This document shows, piece by piece, positions 1 through 9,176 of a stretch of 64,000 nucleotides of DNA (its first letter is position 1; each line of letters opens with the position of its first letter). This DNA is from Streptoalloteichus hindustanus (GTDB taxonomy: Bacteria; Actinomycetota; Actinomycetes; Mycobacteriales; Pseudonocardiaceae), in contig NZ_FQVN01000006.1 of NCBI RefSeq assembly GCF_900129375.1, positions 186,001-250,000 of the forward strand, given 5' to 3'. A program made the translations under genes and the position numbers. The notes under the pieces were generated by a model. It was given only the letters and a program-made list of their open reading frames with translations. It was not told the DNA's origin and ran no database searches.

Positions 1-888
1 GCGGCCCGCCGGCTGGGCGAGCCCGCCGCGGTCGTCGTCGGCGCCCCCGGCTCCGCCGCGAAGGCGAAGGACGCCCTGGCCCGCCACGGCGCGGCCGCGG
101 TGTACGTCGCCGAGTCCGACGAGGCGGCCGACCTGCTGGTGACGCCGAAGGTGGACGTGCTGGCCGCGCTGGTCGGCTCGGCCGCCCCGGCCGCCGTCCT
201 GGTCGCGGCCACCGCGGAGGGCAAGGAGGTCGCCGGCCGGCTCGCCGTCCGCGTGGGCTCCGGCGTGCTCGCCGACGCCGTCGACCTGGACGGCGAGGGT
301 GTGGCCACCCAGTCCGTGTTCGGTGGCGCCTACACCGTGAAGGCCAGGGTGACCACCGGCGTGCCGGTGATCAGCCTGCGGCCGGGCGCCGTGGAGGCCG
401 AGGAGTCGGCCGGCGCCGCCGCCGAGAAGACCGTCGAGGTCCCGGCGGTCGACCCGGCCAGGGCGGTGCGGGTGACCCGCCGCGAGCCGGTGACCGGCGG
501 CGACCGGCCGGAGCTGGCCGAGGCGTCCGTGGTCGTCTCGGGCGGCCGCGGCGTGGGCAGCGCGGACAACTTCGCCATCGTGGAGAAGCTGGCCGACGTG
601 CTCGGCGGCGCCGTGGGCGCCTCCAGGGCGGCCGTGGACTCCGGCTACTACCCGCACCAGTTCCAGGTCGGCCAGACCGGCAAGACCGTCGCCCCGCAGC
701 TCTACGTCGCGCTGGGCATCTCCGGCGCGATCCAGCACCGGGCCGGCATGCAGACCTCGAAGACGATCGTCGCGGTGAACAAGGACCCCGAGGCGCCCAT
801 CTTCGAGATCGCCGACTTCGGCGTGGTCGGCGACCTGTTCCAGGTCGCGCCGCAGCTCACCGAGGAGATCGGCAAGCGCAAGGGCTGA
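1..888 (+). CDS. etfA: Electron transfer flavoprotein subunit alpha (5' end cut by the window)
   Basis: The reading frame is open from base 1, so the start lies upstream; about 295 residues are present. EtfA binds FAD, forms a heterodimer with EtfB and passes electrons from acyl-CoA dehydrogenases to the respiratory chain. The C-terminal FAD-binding domain is clear: the run [19 protein letters not shown] and the later [22 protein letters not shown] are the family signature. The N-terminal part matches the weaker nucleotide-binding fold. In related actinobacteria etfB lies immediately upstream and the next genes downstream are a GNAT and a PlsC protein, as here. A strong hairpin follows the stop codon. 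Confidence 0.95.
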   Translation, partial: AARRLGEPAAVVVGAPGSAAKAKDALARHGAAAVYVAESDEAADLLVTPKVDVLAALVGSAAPAAVLVAATAEGKEVAGRLAVRVGSGVLADAVDLDGEGVATQSVFGGAYTVKARVTTGVPVISLRPGAVEAEESAGAAAEKTVEVPAVDPARAVRVTRREPVTGGDRPELAEASVVVSGGRGVGSADNFAIVEKLADVLGGAVGASRAAVDSGYYPHQFQVGQTGKTVAPQLYVALGISGAIQHRAGMQTSKTIVAVNKDPEAPIFEIADFGVVGDLFQVAPQLTEEIGKRKG

Positions 889-905
889 CGCCCGGCACAC
901 ACCGG

Positions 906-946
906 CAGGGGGACGGGCTCCGCTGCGCGCGGAGGCCGTCCCCCTG
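906..946 (+). terminator. Hairpin downstream of etfA
   Basis: An inverted repeat pairs the run GGGGGACGGgCTCCG with CGGAGgCCGTCCCCC around a short loop. It begins 18 bases after the etfA stop. There is no T-run, which is usual for GC-rich actinobacterial terminators. The stem is visible; the terminator role is inferred from its position. Confidence 0.7.
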
Positions 947-1116
947 GTGTGCATTAGGGTCGGTGAAACCGGAAGTGGGTTTAACCCTACCGGGGTATTG
1001 CCTCTATCCACCCCGGGGCGATCCCTGATCCTTTCGGTCAGGGATTCACCGATATTCCACCGACACGTCATCAGAGGGGCTTCCGCATGTACCGAGCGAA
1101 CCGGTAGACCGAGGTC

Positions 1117-1899
1117 ATGACGCAGTCGCAAGTGCTGGTGAGTTCCGCGGGAGTGGGAGCCGAGCAGTCGCAGGGCTCCCCGCGTTACTCGCTGCTCGTG
1201 GCACGGGAGACCGAGGAGGTCCTGGCGGCGCAACGGTTGCGCCACCGGGTCTTCGCCGAGGAAATGGGGGCGACGTTGCACACCAGGGAACCTGGTGTCG
1301 ACGTCGATGAGTTCGACGAGTTTTGCGATCACCTCGTGGTCCGGGAGGACAACACCGGGGAGATCGTCGGCACGTACCGGATGTTGCCGCCGGAACGCGC
1401 CGCCGAGGCGGGCCGGTTGTACTCCGAGACGGAATTCGATCTTGGTGCGCTGTCCTCGCTGCGCCCGGCGATCGTGGAGGCCGGCCGGTCGTGCGTCCAC
1501 CCGGACCACCGCACCGGCGCCGTGGTGAGCCTGGTGTGGGCGGGCATCGGCCGCTACATGCTGCTGTCCGGGCACAGCCACCTCGCCGGGTGCGCGTCCG
1601 TGCCGCTGGCCGACGGCGGCGGGGTCGCGGCCAGCGTGTGGGACCTGGTGCGGGCCAAGCACTACGCGCCGGAGGAGTACCGGGTCCGGCCGCTCAACCC
1701 GTGGGACGTCGACTCGGTGGAGCGGCCGGCGCGGACGGTCGTGCCGCCGCTGCTCAAGGGCTACCTGCGGTTGGGCGCGTGGGTGTGCGGCCCGCCGGCC
1801 CACGACCCCGACTTCGGGGTGGCCGACCTGTTCATCCTGCTGTCCCTGGAGCGCGTGGACCCGAGGTACCTGCGCTTCTTCCTGGGGGAGATGGAGTGA
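1117..1899 (+). CDS. GNAT-fold N-acyltransferase, OlsB/hemolysin-like
   Basis: A 260-residue protein of the acyl-homoserine-lactone-synthase/OlsB-like GNAT group. Features seen are the N-terminal LRHRVFAEEMG segment, the YRML strand, and ARSCVHP-type residues (here EAGRSCVHPDHR) that precede the acyl-donor site. OlsB relatives move a 3-hydroxyacyl chain from ACP to the alpha-amino group of ornithine, making the lyso form of an aminolipid. The stop codon overlaps the GTG start of the next gene, a PlsC-type O-acyltransferase, which fits a two-step N- then O-acylation as in ornithine-lipid synthesis. The acceptor amine is not evident from sequence. The ATG start is preceded by a GAGG-type ribosome site. 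Confidence 0.75.
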   Translation: MTQSQVLVSSAGVGAEQSQGSPRYSLLVARETEEVLAAQRLRHRVFAEEMGATLHTREPGVDVDEFDEFCDHLVVREDNTGEIVGTYRMLPPERAAEAGRLYSETEFDLGALSSLRPAIVEAGRSCVHPDHRTGAVVSLVWAGIGRYMLLSGHSHLAGCASVPLADGGGVAASVWDLVRAKHYAPEEYRVRPLNPWDVDSVERPARTVVPPLLKGYLRLGAWVCGPPAHDPDFGVADLFILLSLERVDPRYLRFFLGEME

Positions 1900-2780
1900 G
1901 CCACGCGGTGCTGGCGCCGCCGACGCCGGGCAGTCACCCGTGGATGCCCGTGTCGCCCTGCGGTGACCACTGCATTCCCGGGGCCGACGAGACGCCCGGC
2001 GTCGGCGCGGCCCGCCGCGCGCTCCGCTTCGGCGCGTTGTTCCTGGTGGTGTTGTCCGGGGTGCCGATCGCGGCGCTCTACCCGGTCCTCGGGCCGCGGG
2101 GCAGGCAGTGGCTCGCGCGTCGGTGGTTCCGCGCGGTGCTGCGGGCCATCGGGGCCCGCCTCGTCGTGCGCGGGGAACCGCGGTTCGCCGGGGAGGGCGC
2201 GGGAGCGCTGGTGGTCGGCAACCACTGCTCCTGGCTGGACATCGTCGCGCTGGACGCCGTGCAGCCCGTGCGGATGCTCGCCAAGCGCGAGGTGCGGAGC
2301 TGGCCGGTCGTCGGGTGGTTCGCCGCCGCCACCGGTTCGGTGTTCGTCGACAGGGAGCGGCTGAGCGCCCTCCCCGGGACCGTCGCCGACCTCGCCGCGG
2401 TGCTGCGGGAGGGCGCCGTGGTCGGCGTGTTCCCCGAGGGCACCACGTGGTGCGGCGCGGCCTCCGGGCGCTACCGCAGCGCCCCCTTCCAGGCCGCGCT
2501 CGACGCCGGCGTCCCGGTGCGGCCGGTCGCGGTGCGCTACCTCGTCAACGGATCGCCCACCTCGGCGGTCGCCTTCGTCGGCGCGGACACCCTGTGGCAC
2601 TCGGTGCGCCGGGTCGTCGGCCTGCGCGGCCTGGTCGTGGAGGTCGAGCCGCTGCCCGAGCTCACGAACCGCTCCGCCGCCGACCGCAGGGAGCTCGCCG
2701 CCCTGGCCGAGCGGCTCGTCGCCGCCGCCACCTATCCCGACGACGCGTCGGGTCCGCGTCCGCAGCGCGCCGCGGCCTGA
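1896..2780 (+). CDS. 1-acyl-sn-glycerol-3-phosphate acyltransferase family protein (PlsC/OlsA-like)
   Basis: About 294 residues. The start chosen is the GTG that shares GTGA with the stop of the upstream N-acyltransferase, implying translational coupling; an in-frame ATG at 1944 is the alternative. The acyltransferase block HX4D is NHCSWLD, followed by FPEGTT, the EGT motif that binds the acyl acceptor. A hydrophobic segment near residues 45-60 (LFLVVLSGVPIAALYPVL) suggests membrane attachment. The coupled N-acyltransferase suggests that it O-acylates a lyso-aminolipid, but a lysophosphatidate substrate is equally possible. Confidence 0.85.
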   Translation: MSHAVLAPPTPGSHPWMPVSPCGDHCIPGADETPGVGAARRALRFGALFLVVLSGVPIAALYPVLGPRGRQWLARRWFRAVLRAIGARLVVRGEPRFAGEGAGALVVGNHCSWLDIVALDAVQPVRMLAKREVRSWPVVGWFAAATGSVFVDRERLSALPGTVADLAAVLREGAVVGVFPEGTTWCGAASGRYRSAPFQAALDAGVPVRPVAVRYLVNGSPTSAVAFVGADTLWHSVRRVVGLRGLVVEVEPLPELTNRSAADRRELAALAERLVAAATYPDDASGPRPQRAAA

Positions 2781-2973
2781 CACCACACCAACACCGCGCC
2801 CGGACGGCACGTTCGCCCCGCCAGGGGTGGGCCTGCCGCCCGGGCGTTGTCCTTCCCCCGACCGGCAACGCTCGTCGGCGGAACCGGCGACCGCGTCGCG
2901 GCGGCAGGGGCGTGCCTGGTGTGGCGAAGAATGCACTGGACCTCCAGCCGGGTCGAAGTGTGAGAGTGGCGCG

Positions 2974-4326
2974 GTGACCTCGACGACCACCTCGCGCCGC
3001 AGCGCGCTCTGGGCCCCTGACCGAAGATTCGTGACTCTGGCGCTGTTCCTCCTGGTCACCCTGGCCGCGTTCGAGGGGATGAGCCTGGGCACCGCGCTGC
3101 CGACGATCGTGGCCGACCTGCACGGCGAGTCGATGTACTCGTGGCCGTTCGTCGCGTTCCTCGCCGCGAGCGTCGTCGGCACCGTCCTGTCCGGACGGAT
3201 CAGTGACAGGTGGGGGCCGGTGCCCGCGCTCGTGGTGGGGCCGCTGCTCTTCCTCGCCGGCCTGGTGATCGCCGGGGTCGCCCAGACGATGGTCGTGCTG
3301 CTCGTCGGCCGGGTGCTCCAGGGCGTCGGCAGCGGCGCGCAGGTCGTGGCGCTCTACGTGATGATCGCCCAGGTCTACCCGGAGCGGGACCGGCCGGCCG
3401 CCTTCGGCGTGCTCTCCGCCGCGTGGGTGATCCCGTCCCTGGTCGGCCCGACCGTGGCCGGGCTGCTCACCCAGCACCTGAGCTGGCGGTGGGTGTTCCT
3501 CAGCCTCGCCCCGCTGGTGGCGGTCGGCGTGCTGATGCTGACCCCGGTCCTGCGCCAGCTCGGCATCCGCCGGGACAGCTCTGGCGGCGACGAGCGGTGG
3601 TGGCTGCTGCCGCTGGCCGCGGTCGGCGCGGCGGCCGGCCTGGCCTCGCTGACCTGGGCCGCGCAGCACCCCTCGCTCGGCTCCGCCGGGGTCGCCGCGG
3701 TCGCGCTGGCCGTGCTGGTCCCCGCGCTGCGCCACCTGCTGCCCGCCGGCACCCTCGTCGGCCGTCCCGGCCTGCCGATGACGATCCTGTCCCGCGGCCT
3801 GATCGCCGGCGTGTTCTTCTCCGTGGAGGCGTACGTCCCGCTGACGCTGTCCTCGGTGCACGGCTTCTCGCCGGCCATGGCCGGTCTGCCGCTCACCCTC
3901 GGCTCGCTCGGCTGGTCGGCCGCCTCGATGTGGCAGGCCCGCCGCGAGGGCGACCCCCAGGTGCGCATCCGGAACGGGTTTCTGCTCGTGGCGGTGGCCG
4001 CCGTCGGCATCGTGGTCATCGCGCCGGACTGGGGCCCGCCGTGGGCGGTGGTGCCGCTGTGGCTGGTCGCCGGGGCGGGCATGGGCCTGGCGATGCCCAG
4101 CATCAGCGTCCGCACGATCTCGCTGTCCGCGGACGGGGAGCAGGGCGCGAACTCGGCCGCCCTCCAGGTCTGCGACATGCTCGGCAGCGCGTGCCTGATC
4201 GGGCTGGGCGGCGCGCTGATCGGGGCGTTGGCCTCCACCGCCCACCCCACGGCGGCGGTGATCCCGTTCGACCTGCTGATGGCCGGCGTCGCGCTGCTCG
4301 GCGCGGTGCTCGTCAGCCGGAAATGA
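2974..4326 (+). CDS. MFS drug/metabolite transporter
   Basis: About 450 residues and mostly hydrophobic, with around 12 or more membrane segments. The cytoplasmic loop motif between TM2 and TM3 is seen as GRISDRWGP, and motif C-like GPTVAGLL lies in TM5, typical of proton-driven multidrug exporters (DHA1/DHA2). The GTG at 2974 is chosen because the protein then begins just before TM1; the frame is open further upstream but that part has no membrane character. The substrate cannot be read from sequence. It lies alone between the plsC-like gene and the cysteine desulfurase. Confidence 0.85.
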   Translation: MTSTTTSRRSALWAPDRRFVTLALFLLVTLAAFEGMSLGTALPTIVADLHGESMYSWPFVAFLAASVVGTVLSGRISDRWGPVPALVVGPLLFLAGLVIAGVAQTMVVLLVGRVLQGVGSGAQVVALYVMIAQVYPERDRPAAFGVLSAAWVIPSLVGPTVAGLLTQHLSWRWVFLSLAPLVAVGVLMLTPVLRQLGIRRDSSGGDERWWLLPLAAVGAAAGLASLTWAAQHPSLGSAGVAAVALAVLVPALRHLLPAGTLVGRPGLPMTILSRGLIAGVFFSVEAYVPLTLSSVHGFSPAMAGLPLTLGSLGWSAASMWQARREGDPQVRIRNGFLLVAVAAVGIVVIAPDWGPPWAVVPLWLVAGAGMGLAMPSISVRTISLSADGEQGANSAALQVCDMLGSACLIGLGGALIGALASTAHPTAAVIPFDLLMAGVALLGAVLVSRK

Positions 4327-4363
4327 CGCTGGTCACGCGGCGCTGGCGGGACGCTCGCACGCG

Positions 4364-4393
4364 TTCCTGACCACCACCGGATCGGACTACCCT
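4364..4393 (+). promoter_or_regulatory. Candidate promoter of the cysteine desulfurase-mnmA operon
   Basis: TTCCTG at 4364-4369 and TACCCT at 4388-4393 are 18 bases apart. The ATG of the desulfurase is 9 bases after the -10, so the transcript would carry almost no leader. The -35 is weak; this is a pattern call. Confidence 0.4.
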
Positions 4394-4402
4394 GGTGCCA
4401 CG

Positions 4403-5677
4403 ATGACGTACCTCGACCACGCGGCGACCACGCCGATGCTGCCCTCGGCGGTGGCGGCGATGAGCGAGGCGTTGGCGAACTCCGGCAACGCCTCGTCGCT
4501 GCACACCTCCGGGCGGCGGGCGCGTCGGCTGGTCGAGGAGGCCCGCGAGGACGTCGCGCTGGCGACCGGCGCCCGGCCGTCCGAGGTGATCTTCACCGGG
4601 GGCGGCACGGAGAGCGACAACCTGGCGGTCAAGGGCATCTTCTGGGCGCGCCGGGACGCCGACCCGCGCCGCCGGCGCGTGCTGGCCTCGGCGGTCGAGC
4701 ACCACGCCGTGCTGGACGCCGTGCAGTGGCTGGCCGACCGGGAGGGCGCCGAGGTCACCTGGCTGGAGGTCGACCGGTTCGGGCGGGTGCGGCCGGAGGT
4801 GCTGCGGGCCGCGATCGAGCGGGACCCCGACTCCGTCGCGCTGGTCTCGGTGATGTGGGCGAACAACGAGGTCGGCACGGTCAACCCGGTCGCGGAGCTG
4901 GCCGCCGTCGCGCACGAGCACGGGGTGCCGCTGCACACCGACGCGGTGCAGGCCGTCGGCGCGCTGCCCGTCGACTTCGCCGAGAGCGGCGCGGACGCGC
5001 TCACGCTGACCGGGCACAAGCTGGGCGGGCCGCACGGGGCCGGTGTCCTGCTGCTGGGCAGGGACACCCCGTGCGCCCCGCTGCTGCACGGCGGCGGGCA
5101 GGAGCGGGACGTGCGGTCGGGCACGCTGGACGTGCCGGGGATCGTCGGCCTGGCGGTCGCGGTGCGGGAGGCGGTCGCCGCCCGGCCGACGTGGGCCGTC
5201 GAGGCGGCGGCGCTGCGGGACGCGCTGGTCGAGGCCGTGCGGGCGGCGGTGCCGGACGTCGTGGTGAACGGCGATCCGGACCCGGCCGGCCGGCTGCCGG
5301 GGATCGCGCACTTCACCTTCGCCGGCTGCGAGGGCGACAGCCTGCTGATGTTGTTGGACGCCAGGGGCGTCGAGTGCTCGACCGGGTCGGCGTGCACGGC
5401 GGGGGTCGCGCAGGCCAGCCACGTGCTGCTGGCCATGGGCGTCGACCCGGTGACCGCCAGGGGCTCGCTGCGCTTCTCGTTCGGGCACACCTCGACGGCG
5501 GCGGACGTGGCCGCCGTGCGCGCGGTGATCGGCCCGGTCGTGGAGCGCGCGCGCAACGCCGGCCTGGCCGGGCTGCGCCGGTCGGCGGCCAGCGGGTCCA
5601 CCGGGGTCGCCGGGGGCGTCGCGGACGGTGGGGACACCGCGGAGGCGGCGGTGTGCTCGGACACGGGGGAGGCGTGA
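4403..5677 (+). CDS. Cysteine desulfurase (IscS/NifS family), tRNA-thiolation partner
   Basis: A 424-residue PLP enzyme that takes sulfur from L-cysteine and holds it as a persulfide. The fold-type I landmarks are present: YLDHAATTP at the N terminus, [18 protein letters not shown], the PLP lysine in [11 protein letters not shown], and the persulfide cysteine in STGSACTAG. The last 40 or so residues are Gly/Ala-rich and extend past the usual family end. The gene overlaps mnmA by four bases, so its likely job is to feed sulfur to MnmA for 2-thiouridine formation in tRNA rather than general Fe-S assembly. The same pair occurs in mycobacteria. Confidence 0.93.
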   Translation: MTYLDHAATTPMLPSAVAAMSEALANSGNASSLHTSGRRARRLVEEAREDVALATGARPSEVIFTGGGTESDNLAVKGIFWARRDADPRRRRVLASAVEHHAVLDAVQWLADREGAEVTWLEVDRFGRVRPEVLRAAIERDPDSVALVSVMWANNEVGTVNPVAELAAVAHEHGVPLHTDAVQAVGALPVDFAESGADALTLTGHKLGGPHGAGVLLLGRDTPCAPLLHGGGQERDVRSGTLDVPGIVGLAVAVREAVAARPTWAVEAAALRDALVEAVRAAVPDVVVNGDPDPAGRLPGIAHFTFAGCEGDSLLMLLDARGVECSTGSACTAGVAQASHVLLAMGVDPVTARGSLRFSFGHTSTAADVAAVRAVIGPVVERARNAGLAGLRRSAASGSTGVAGGVADGGDTAEAAVCSDTGEA

Positions 5678-6777
5678 GGCCGGTGCGGGTGCTGGCGGCG
5701 ATGAGCGGGGGCGTGGACTCCGCGGTGGCGGCGGCCAGGGCGGTGGAGGCCGGGCACGACGTGGTCGGGGTCCACCTGGCGCTGTCGGCCAAACCGGGGA
5801 CGTTGCGCACCGGCGCGCGGGGCTGTTGCACGGTCGAGGACGCCAGGGACGCGCGGCGCGCCGCCGACGTGCTCGGCATCCCGTTCTACGTCTGGGACTT
5901 CGCGGAGCGCTTCACGGAGCAGGTGGTGGAGGACTTCGTCGCCGAGTACGCGGCCGGCCGCACCCCCAACCCGTGCCTGCGCTGCAACGAGAAGATCAAG
6001 TTCGAGGCGTTGCTGGACAAGGCGTTGGCGCTGGGCTTCGACGCGGTGTGCACCGGGCACTACGCCCGTCTGTCCCTTGTGGACGGACGGCCGCGGCTGG
6101 CGCGCAGCGCGGACGAGGGCAAGGACCAGTCCTACGTCCTGGCCTCGCTGACCGCCGAGCAGCTCCGGCACGCCCTGTTCCCGCTCGGCGACTCCACCAA
6201 GACCGAGGTCAGGGCCGAGGCGGCCCGGCGCGGCCTGGCCGTGGCGGAGAAGCCGGACAGCCACGACATCTGCTTCATCCCCGACGGCGACACCCGGCGA
6301 TTCCTCACGAACCGGCTGGGCGAGCGGCCGGGCCGGCTGGTCGACGACACGACCGGCGAGGTGCTCGGCGAGCACGAGGGCGTGCACGGGTTCACCGTCG
6401 GCCAGCGCAAGGGCCTGGGCATCGACCAGCCGGCCCGCGACGGCCGCCCCCGCTACGTGCTCTCGCTGGAGCCGGTGTCGGGCACCGTGCGGGTCGGCGC
6501 GGCCGACCGGCTCGCGGTGACCGGGATCGTCGCCTCGCGCCCGGTGTGGCCCTCCGGGCTGCCGCTGGACGGGCCGGTCGAGTGCGTGGCGCAGGTGCGC
6601 GCGCACGGCGGGACGGCGCCCGCCGTCGCCGAGCTGGAGCCGGACGGCGCCCGGCTGGCGGTCCGGCTGCGGGAGCCGCTGCGGGGCGTCGCCCCCGGCC
6701 AGGCGGTGGCCCTGTACCGGCCGGACCCCGCGGGCGACGTCGTGCTGGGCAGCGCGACGATCACCGCGACCTCCTGA
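5674..6777 (+). CDS. mnmA: tRNA-specific 2-thiouridylase MnmA
   Basis: About 367 residues, the normal family length. It starts at the GTG of a GTGA overlap with the desulfurase. The PP-loop SGGVDS that activates the uridine with ATP lies at residues 11-16. The two catalytic cysteines are in NPCLRCN and in [10 protein letters not shown]. The tRNA-recognition and C-terminal beta-barrel regions ([11 protein letters not shown], then the PVSG segment) are also intact. It thiolates U34 of the Lys, Glu and Gln tRNAs. Confidence 0.96.
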   Translation: MRPVRVLAAMSGGVDSAVAAARAVEAGHDVVGVHLALSAKPGTLRTGARGCCTVEDARDARRAADVLGIPFYVWDFAERFTEQVVEDFVAEYAAGRTPNPCLRCNEKIKFEALLDKALALGFDAVCTGHYARLSLVDGRPRLARSADEGKDQSYVLASLTAEQLRHALFPLGDSTKTEVRAEAARRGLAVAEKPDSHDICFIPDGDTRRFLTNRLGERPGRLVDDTTGEVLGEHEGVHGFTVGQRKGLGIDQPARDGRPRYVLSLEPVSGTVRVGAADRLAVTGIVASRPVWPSGLPLDGPVECVAQVRAHGGTAPAVAELEPDGARLAVRLREPLRGVAPGQAVALYRPDPAGDVVLGSATITATS

Positions 6778-6825
6778 CCGGTCGCTCTCGCCTGGGCGCT
6801 CCCGATCGGTGGCTCCCGACCGGGC

Positions 6826-6859
6826 GCTCCTGACCGGGGGCGCGCCCCCGGTCAGGAGC
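6826..6859. terminator. Perfect 34-base palindrome between convergent genes
   Basis: GCTCCTGACCGGGGGCG is followed directly by its exact reverse complement. It sits between mnmA (+) and the SemiSWEET gene (-), and its right arm overlaps the stop codon of the latter. It can act as a terminator in both directions. Confidence 0.75.
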
Positions 6860-7127
6860 CGGCCGAGCCGCGGGCGCGGCGCTCGGTGTGGGCCTTGGTC
6901 GCGACGATCGCCAGCAGCAGCGCGAGCGTGAGCGAGTTGGCCAGGATGATCGAGAGGTCCTCCCGCGCCACTCCGTAGGCCGCCCAACACCCGACGCCGG
7001 CGCTCAGCACCCACAGGTAGGACCAGGAGAAGTCCCCGGCGCTGCGGGTGCTGAGCGTGCGCCGCACCTGCGGCAGCCAGCTCACGGTGGTCAGGACGGC
7101 GGCCAGCACGCCCAACGTGGTGATCAT
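6852..7127 (-). CDS. SemiSWEET/PQ-loop family small membrane transporter
   Basis: 91 residues with three predicted membrane segments (MITTLGVLAAVLTTVSW, the LWVLSAGVGCWAAYG region, and ILANSLTLALLLAIVA). The PQ motif lies in SWLPQVRRTLSTRSAGDFS, as in bacterial SemiSWEET sugar transporters, which work as dimers of triple-helix bundles. The ATG at 7127 is chosen because a GAGGTG ribosome site lies about 7 bases upstream. The frame is open further, but without membrane character. The substrate is unknown. It sits just downstream of the PLP dehydratase on the same strand, about 70 bases away. Confidence 0.85.
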   Translation of the reverse strand: MITTLGVLAAVLTTVSWLPQVRRTLSTRSAGDFSWSYLWVLSAGVGCWAAYGVAREDLSIILANSLTLALLLAIVATKAHTERRARGSAGS

Positions 7128-7200
7128 GGACAGCACCTCGCTCTCGGCGGAACACCCTCCGCTGTGAGGAAGCCGGTCCGAGGGGCGTGGTCGCAAGTCG

Positions 7201-8118
7201 TCAGTTTCCGGCGGGCGCCCAGTCGGTGTTCGCGCCGCACAGGACCACGCACGGCGTCTCGGCGTCGACCCGCCCGGCCAGCCACGCCGCGAACGGTGTC
7301 GCGGCGGCCGGCTCGACCGCCAGCCGGAACTCCTCCCAGAGCCGGTCCCGCGCCGCCAGCAACTCGGTGTCGCTCACCAGCACCGAGCGCGTCGGGGTGC
7401 TGCTGAGCAGGGCGAAGGGCAGATCGCCCACCCGGCTGGCGCCCAGGGCCGACGCCGCGGCCGAGCCGCTGTCCACCGCGACGTCGACCGGCTCGCCCGC
7501 CGCCAGCGCGGTGTGCAGCGTCGGACAGCCCTCCGGCTCGACCGCGACGACGGGCACGCGCCCGCCGAGCGCGGCGGCGGCGCCCGCCGCCAGTCCGCCT
7601 CCGCCCACCGCGAGCACGACCGCGTCCGTGTCGGGGGCGTCGGAGAGGATCTCCACCGTCATGGTGCCCTGCCCGGCGATCACGGCCGGGTCGTCGTAGG
7701 CGTGCAGGTGACGCGTCCCGGGCTGGCGGGCGGCGGCCAGCGCCGCTGCCGCCGCCTCGGCGTAGCCGGCGCCGTGCCGGATCACCTCGGCGCCGGTGGC
7801 CTCGATCCGCCGCACCTTGCCGGCGGGGGCCGAGGTCGGGACGTAGACGGTGGCGGGCAGCCCGAGGATCGCGGCGGCGGTGGCGACGCCCAGGCCGTGG
7901 TTGCCGCCCGAGGCGGTCACGACCCGCTCGGGGGCGTCGCCGGAGAGCAGGGCGTTGAGCGCGCCCCGCAGCTTGAACGAACCGGTCCGTTGCAGGTGTT
8001 CCAGCTTCAGCACGAGGGGACGTCCGTCCACAGTGGCGCGCAGCAGCGGGGTGCGGCGGACGTGCGGCCGGATCAGCTCGGCGGCGGTCTCGACGTCGGA
8101 CAGGGTGGGAGCGGTCAT
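7201..8118 (-). CDS. PLP-dependent serine/threonine dehydratase-like enzyme
   Basis: About 305 residues of fold-type II PLP enzymes. Seen are the PLP lysine in SFKLRGALN, the substrate loop SGGNHG, and the phosphate-binding glycine run GGGGLAAG. The order matches threonine/serine ammonia-lyases that turn L-Thr or L-Ser into 2-oxobutyrate or pyruvate. There is no C-terminal regulatory domain, so it resembles the catabolic or serine-racemase-like type rather than IlvA. The start at 8118 gives the usual family N terminus; an ATG at 8136 in the same frame adds six residues. Sequence alone does not settle dehydratase versus racemase activity. Confidence 0.8.
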   Translation of the reverse strand: MTAPTLSDVETAAELIRPHVRRTPLLRATVDGRPLVLKLEHLQRTGSFKLRGALNALLSGDAPERVVTASGGNHGLGVATAAAILGLPATVYVPTSAPAGKVRRIEATGAEVIRHGAGYAEAAAAALAAARQPGTRHLHAYDDPAVIAGQGTMTVEILSDAPDTDAVVLAVGGGGLAAGAAAALGGRVPVVAVEPEGCPTLHTALAAGEPVDVAVDSGSAAASALGASRVGDLPFALLSSTPTRSVLVSDTELLAARDRLWEEFRLAVEPAAATPFAAWLAGRVDAETPCVVLCGANTDWAPAGN

Positions 8119-8136
8119 GGCACCAGCCTGCTCCAT

Positions 8137-8478
8137 GCGGGGCCCGGGACTGAAGCAGGTTGAAGTGGGAGGTGGGCCGCGAGTCGCTGGAGTGCCGGTC
8201 CCGAGCGGGTGAGCTCACCAGGGCTGGTCAGGTCCTCGGGAAGCATGGCGAAAGAGTTCTCCGCGAGCTCGGGGACGTCGGGGGTGCGCCGCGTGTCTCG
8301 ATCGTCGAGTGGCTCCCGGTGGCTGTGCTCGGAGCTTTCGCTTCCTCCACACGGGTTTCGGCCCCGCCGTGCATACCGTGCCACGTCGGGCGTACCCCGC
8401 CGTGGAACCGGCTCGCCTGGCCTGGGCCTGGGCCGTCCGGAGGCTCAGTGACCAGCTCGGAACGAGTTCGCGCAGTCA
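8137..8478. other. Non-coding stretch beside insertion-sequence debris
   Basis: About 340 bases between the dehydratase and the minus-strand transposase fragment. Open frames exist on both strands but show no family resemblance, no ribosome sites and poor codon usage. With the two transposase fragments it looks like a decayed insertion site. Confidence 0.5.
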
Positions 8479-8586
8479 GACGATCGAGCAGGCGAGGCTC
8501 GGGAAGGCGCGACGGACGACGGCTCGTCGTTCGGCGCGAGGGGTGCCGGTGGCGTCGGTGATCAGGTGGTGCTTCCGGGCCGGGTG
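8479..8586 (-). pseudogene. IS5-type transposase fragment, minus strand
   Basis: On the minus strand the residues RKHHLITDATGTP match the conserved KHHLITDATGIPL block of IS5-family DDE transposases. After that block the reading goes to unrelated residues, so only about 12-20 codons survive. It lies 80 bases from a second transposase fragment in the opposite orientation. No start, catalytic triad or terminal inverted repeats remain. Confidence 0.6.
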
Positions 8587-8668
8587 CGCGTCGACCGACC
8601 GGGCTGGGTCCCCTGTGCTCCCGCTCTTGAGCTTGTGGCGTAGGTCTTCCCGCGATCGCGGTGTTCTT

Positions 8669-9022
8669 GATGAGATCCTGACCGACGAGTTGTGGGCACG
8701 CCTGGGGCCGCTGTTCCCGGTGCGTCGAGATCGCTTCCGCTGTTCGGACCGCAGGCGCGCCGAGGACAGGGCAGCGCTGGAGTGCATCTCGTACTCGGTG
8801 CGCACCGGCGGCTCGCACCAGGGGGTGCGCACCGGGCCGACCCCGGTCGTCCGGCACAAGTCCGGATCCGCGCATCATCTGGTTACCGGCGCGGTTGCTG
8901 GTCACGTTCACCGGCGGGGTTCAAGGACTTCAAGGACTTCGCCTCACTGGCTCCCCTTGATCAGAGCGGTCCCGCTGACCCGGGGCGTGGTCGGCGAGTG
9001 CCCTGTCGGCCTCGCGTTGTGA
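8669..9022 (+). pseudogene. IS5-type transposase fragments, plus strand
   Basis: The reading frame begins with LTDELWARLGPLFPVRR and continues with RAEDRAALECISYSVRTG, the DUF4096-like N-terminal domain of IS5-family transposases. It then jumps to GPTPVVRHKSGSAHHLV, which matches the middle DDE region (normally GPSPVDRGKPGSKHHLI), and ends with LPLIRAVPLTRGVVG. Roughly 40-60 residues between these blocks are missing and the C-terminal half is lost. It is an internally deleted, non-functional remnant. Seen directly: the motif order and the gaps. Family assignment is from memory of IS5 proteins. Confidence 0.65.
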
Positions 9023-9135
9023 GATCTCCACTCGGTTGTCTGTTCCCAGCGGACCGAGGACGTTCAGGTGGCTGGTAGTCCACAGTGGATGGTTCTGGGT
9101 TCGGTTCCGGGGTTGGTGCGCTGGGTGGACCGGTT

Positions 9136-9170
9136 GGCGCCCGCGGGTCCGCGCGCGACGCGCGGGCGCC
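9136..9170 (-). terminator. Hairpin downstream of the AOC-like gene
   Basis: GGCGCCCGCG and CGCGGGCGCC flank a 15-base loop, directly after the stop of the minus-strand gene that ends at 9177. The position supports a terminator; there is no T-run. Confidence 0.6.
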
Positions 9171-9176
9171 CCGGGG

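Noticed and set aside
2662-4245. Long minus-strand frame opposite the MFS gene
   Set aside because: Shadow of the transporter frame, with Arg/Gly/Gln-rich translation and no ribosome site.
8115-8384. 89-codon minus-strand frame upstream of the dehydratase
   Set aside because: No recognisable residues, and it overlaps the start of the dehydratase gene in the transposon-debris zone.
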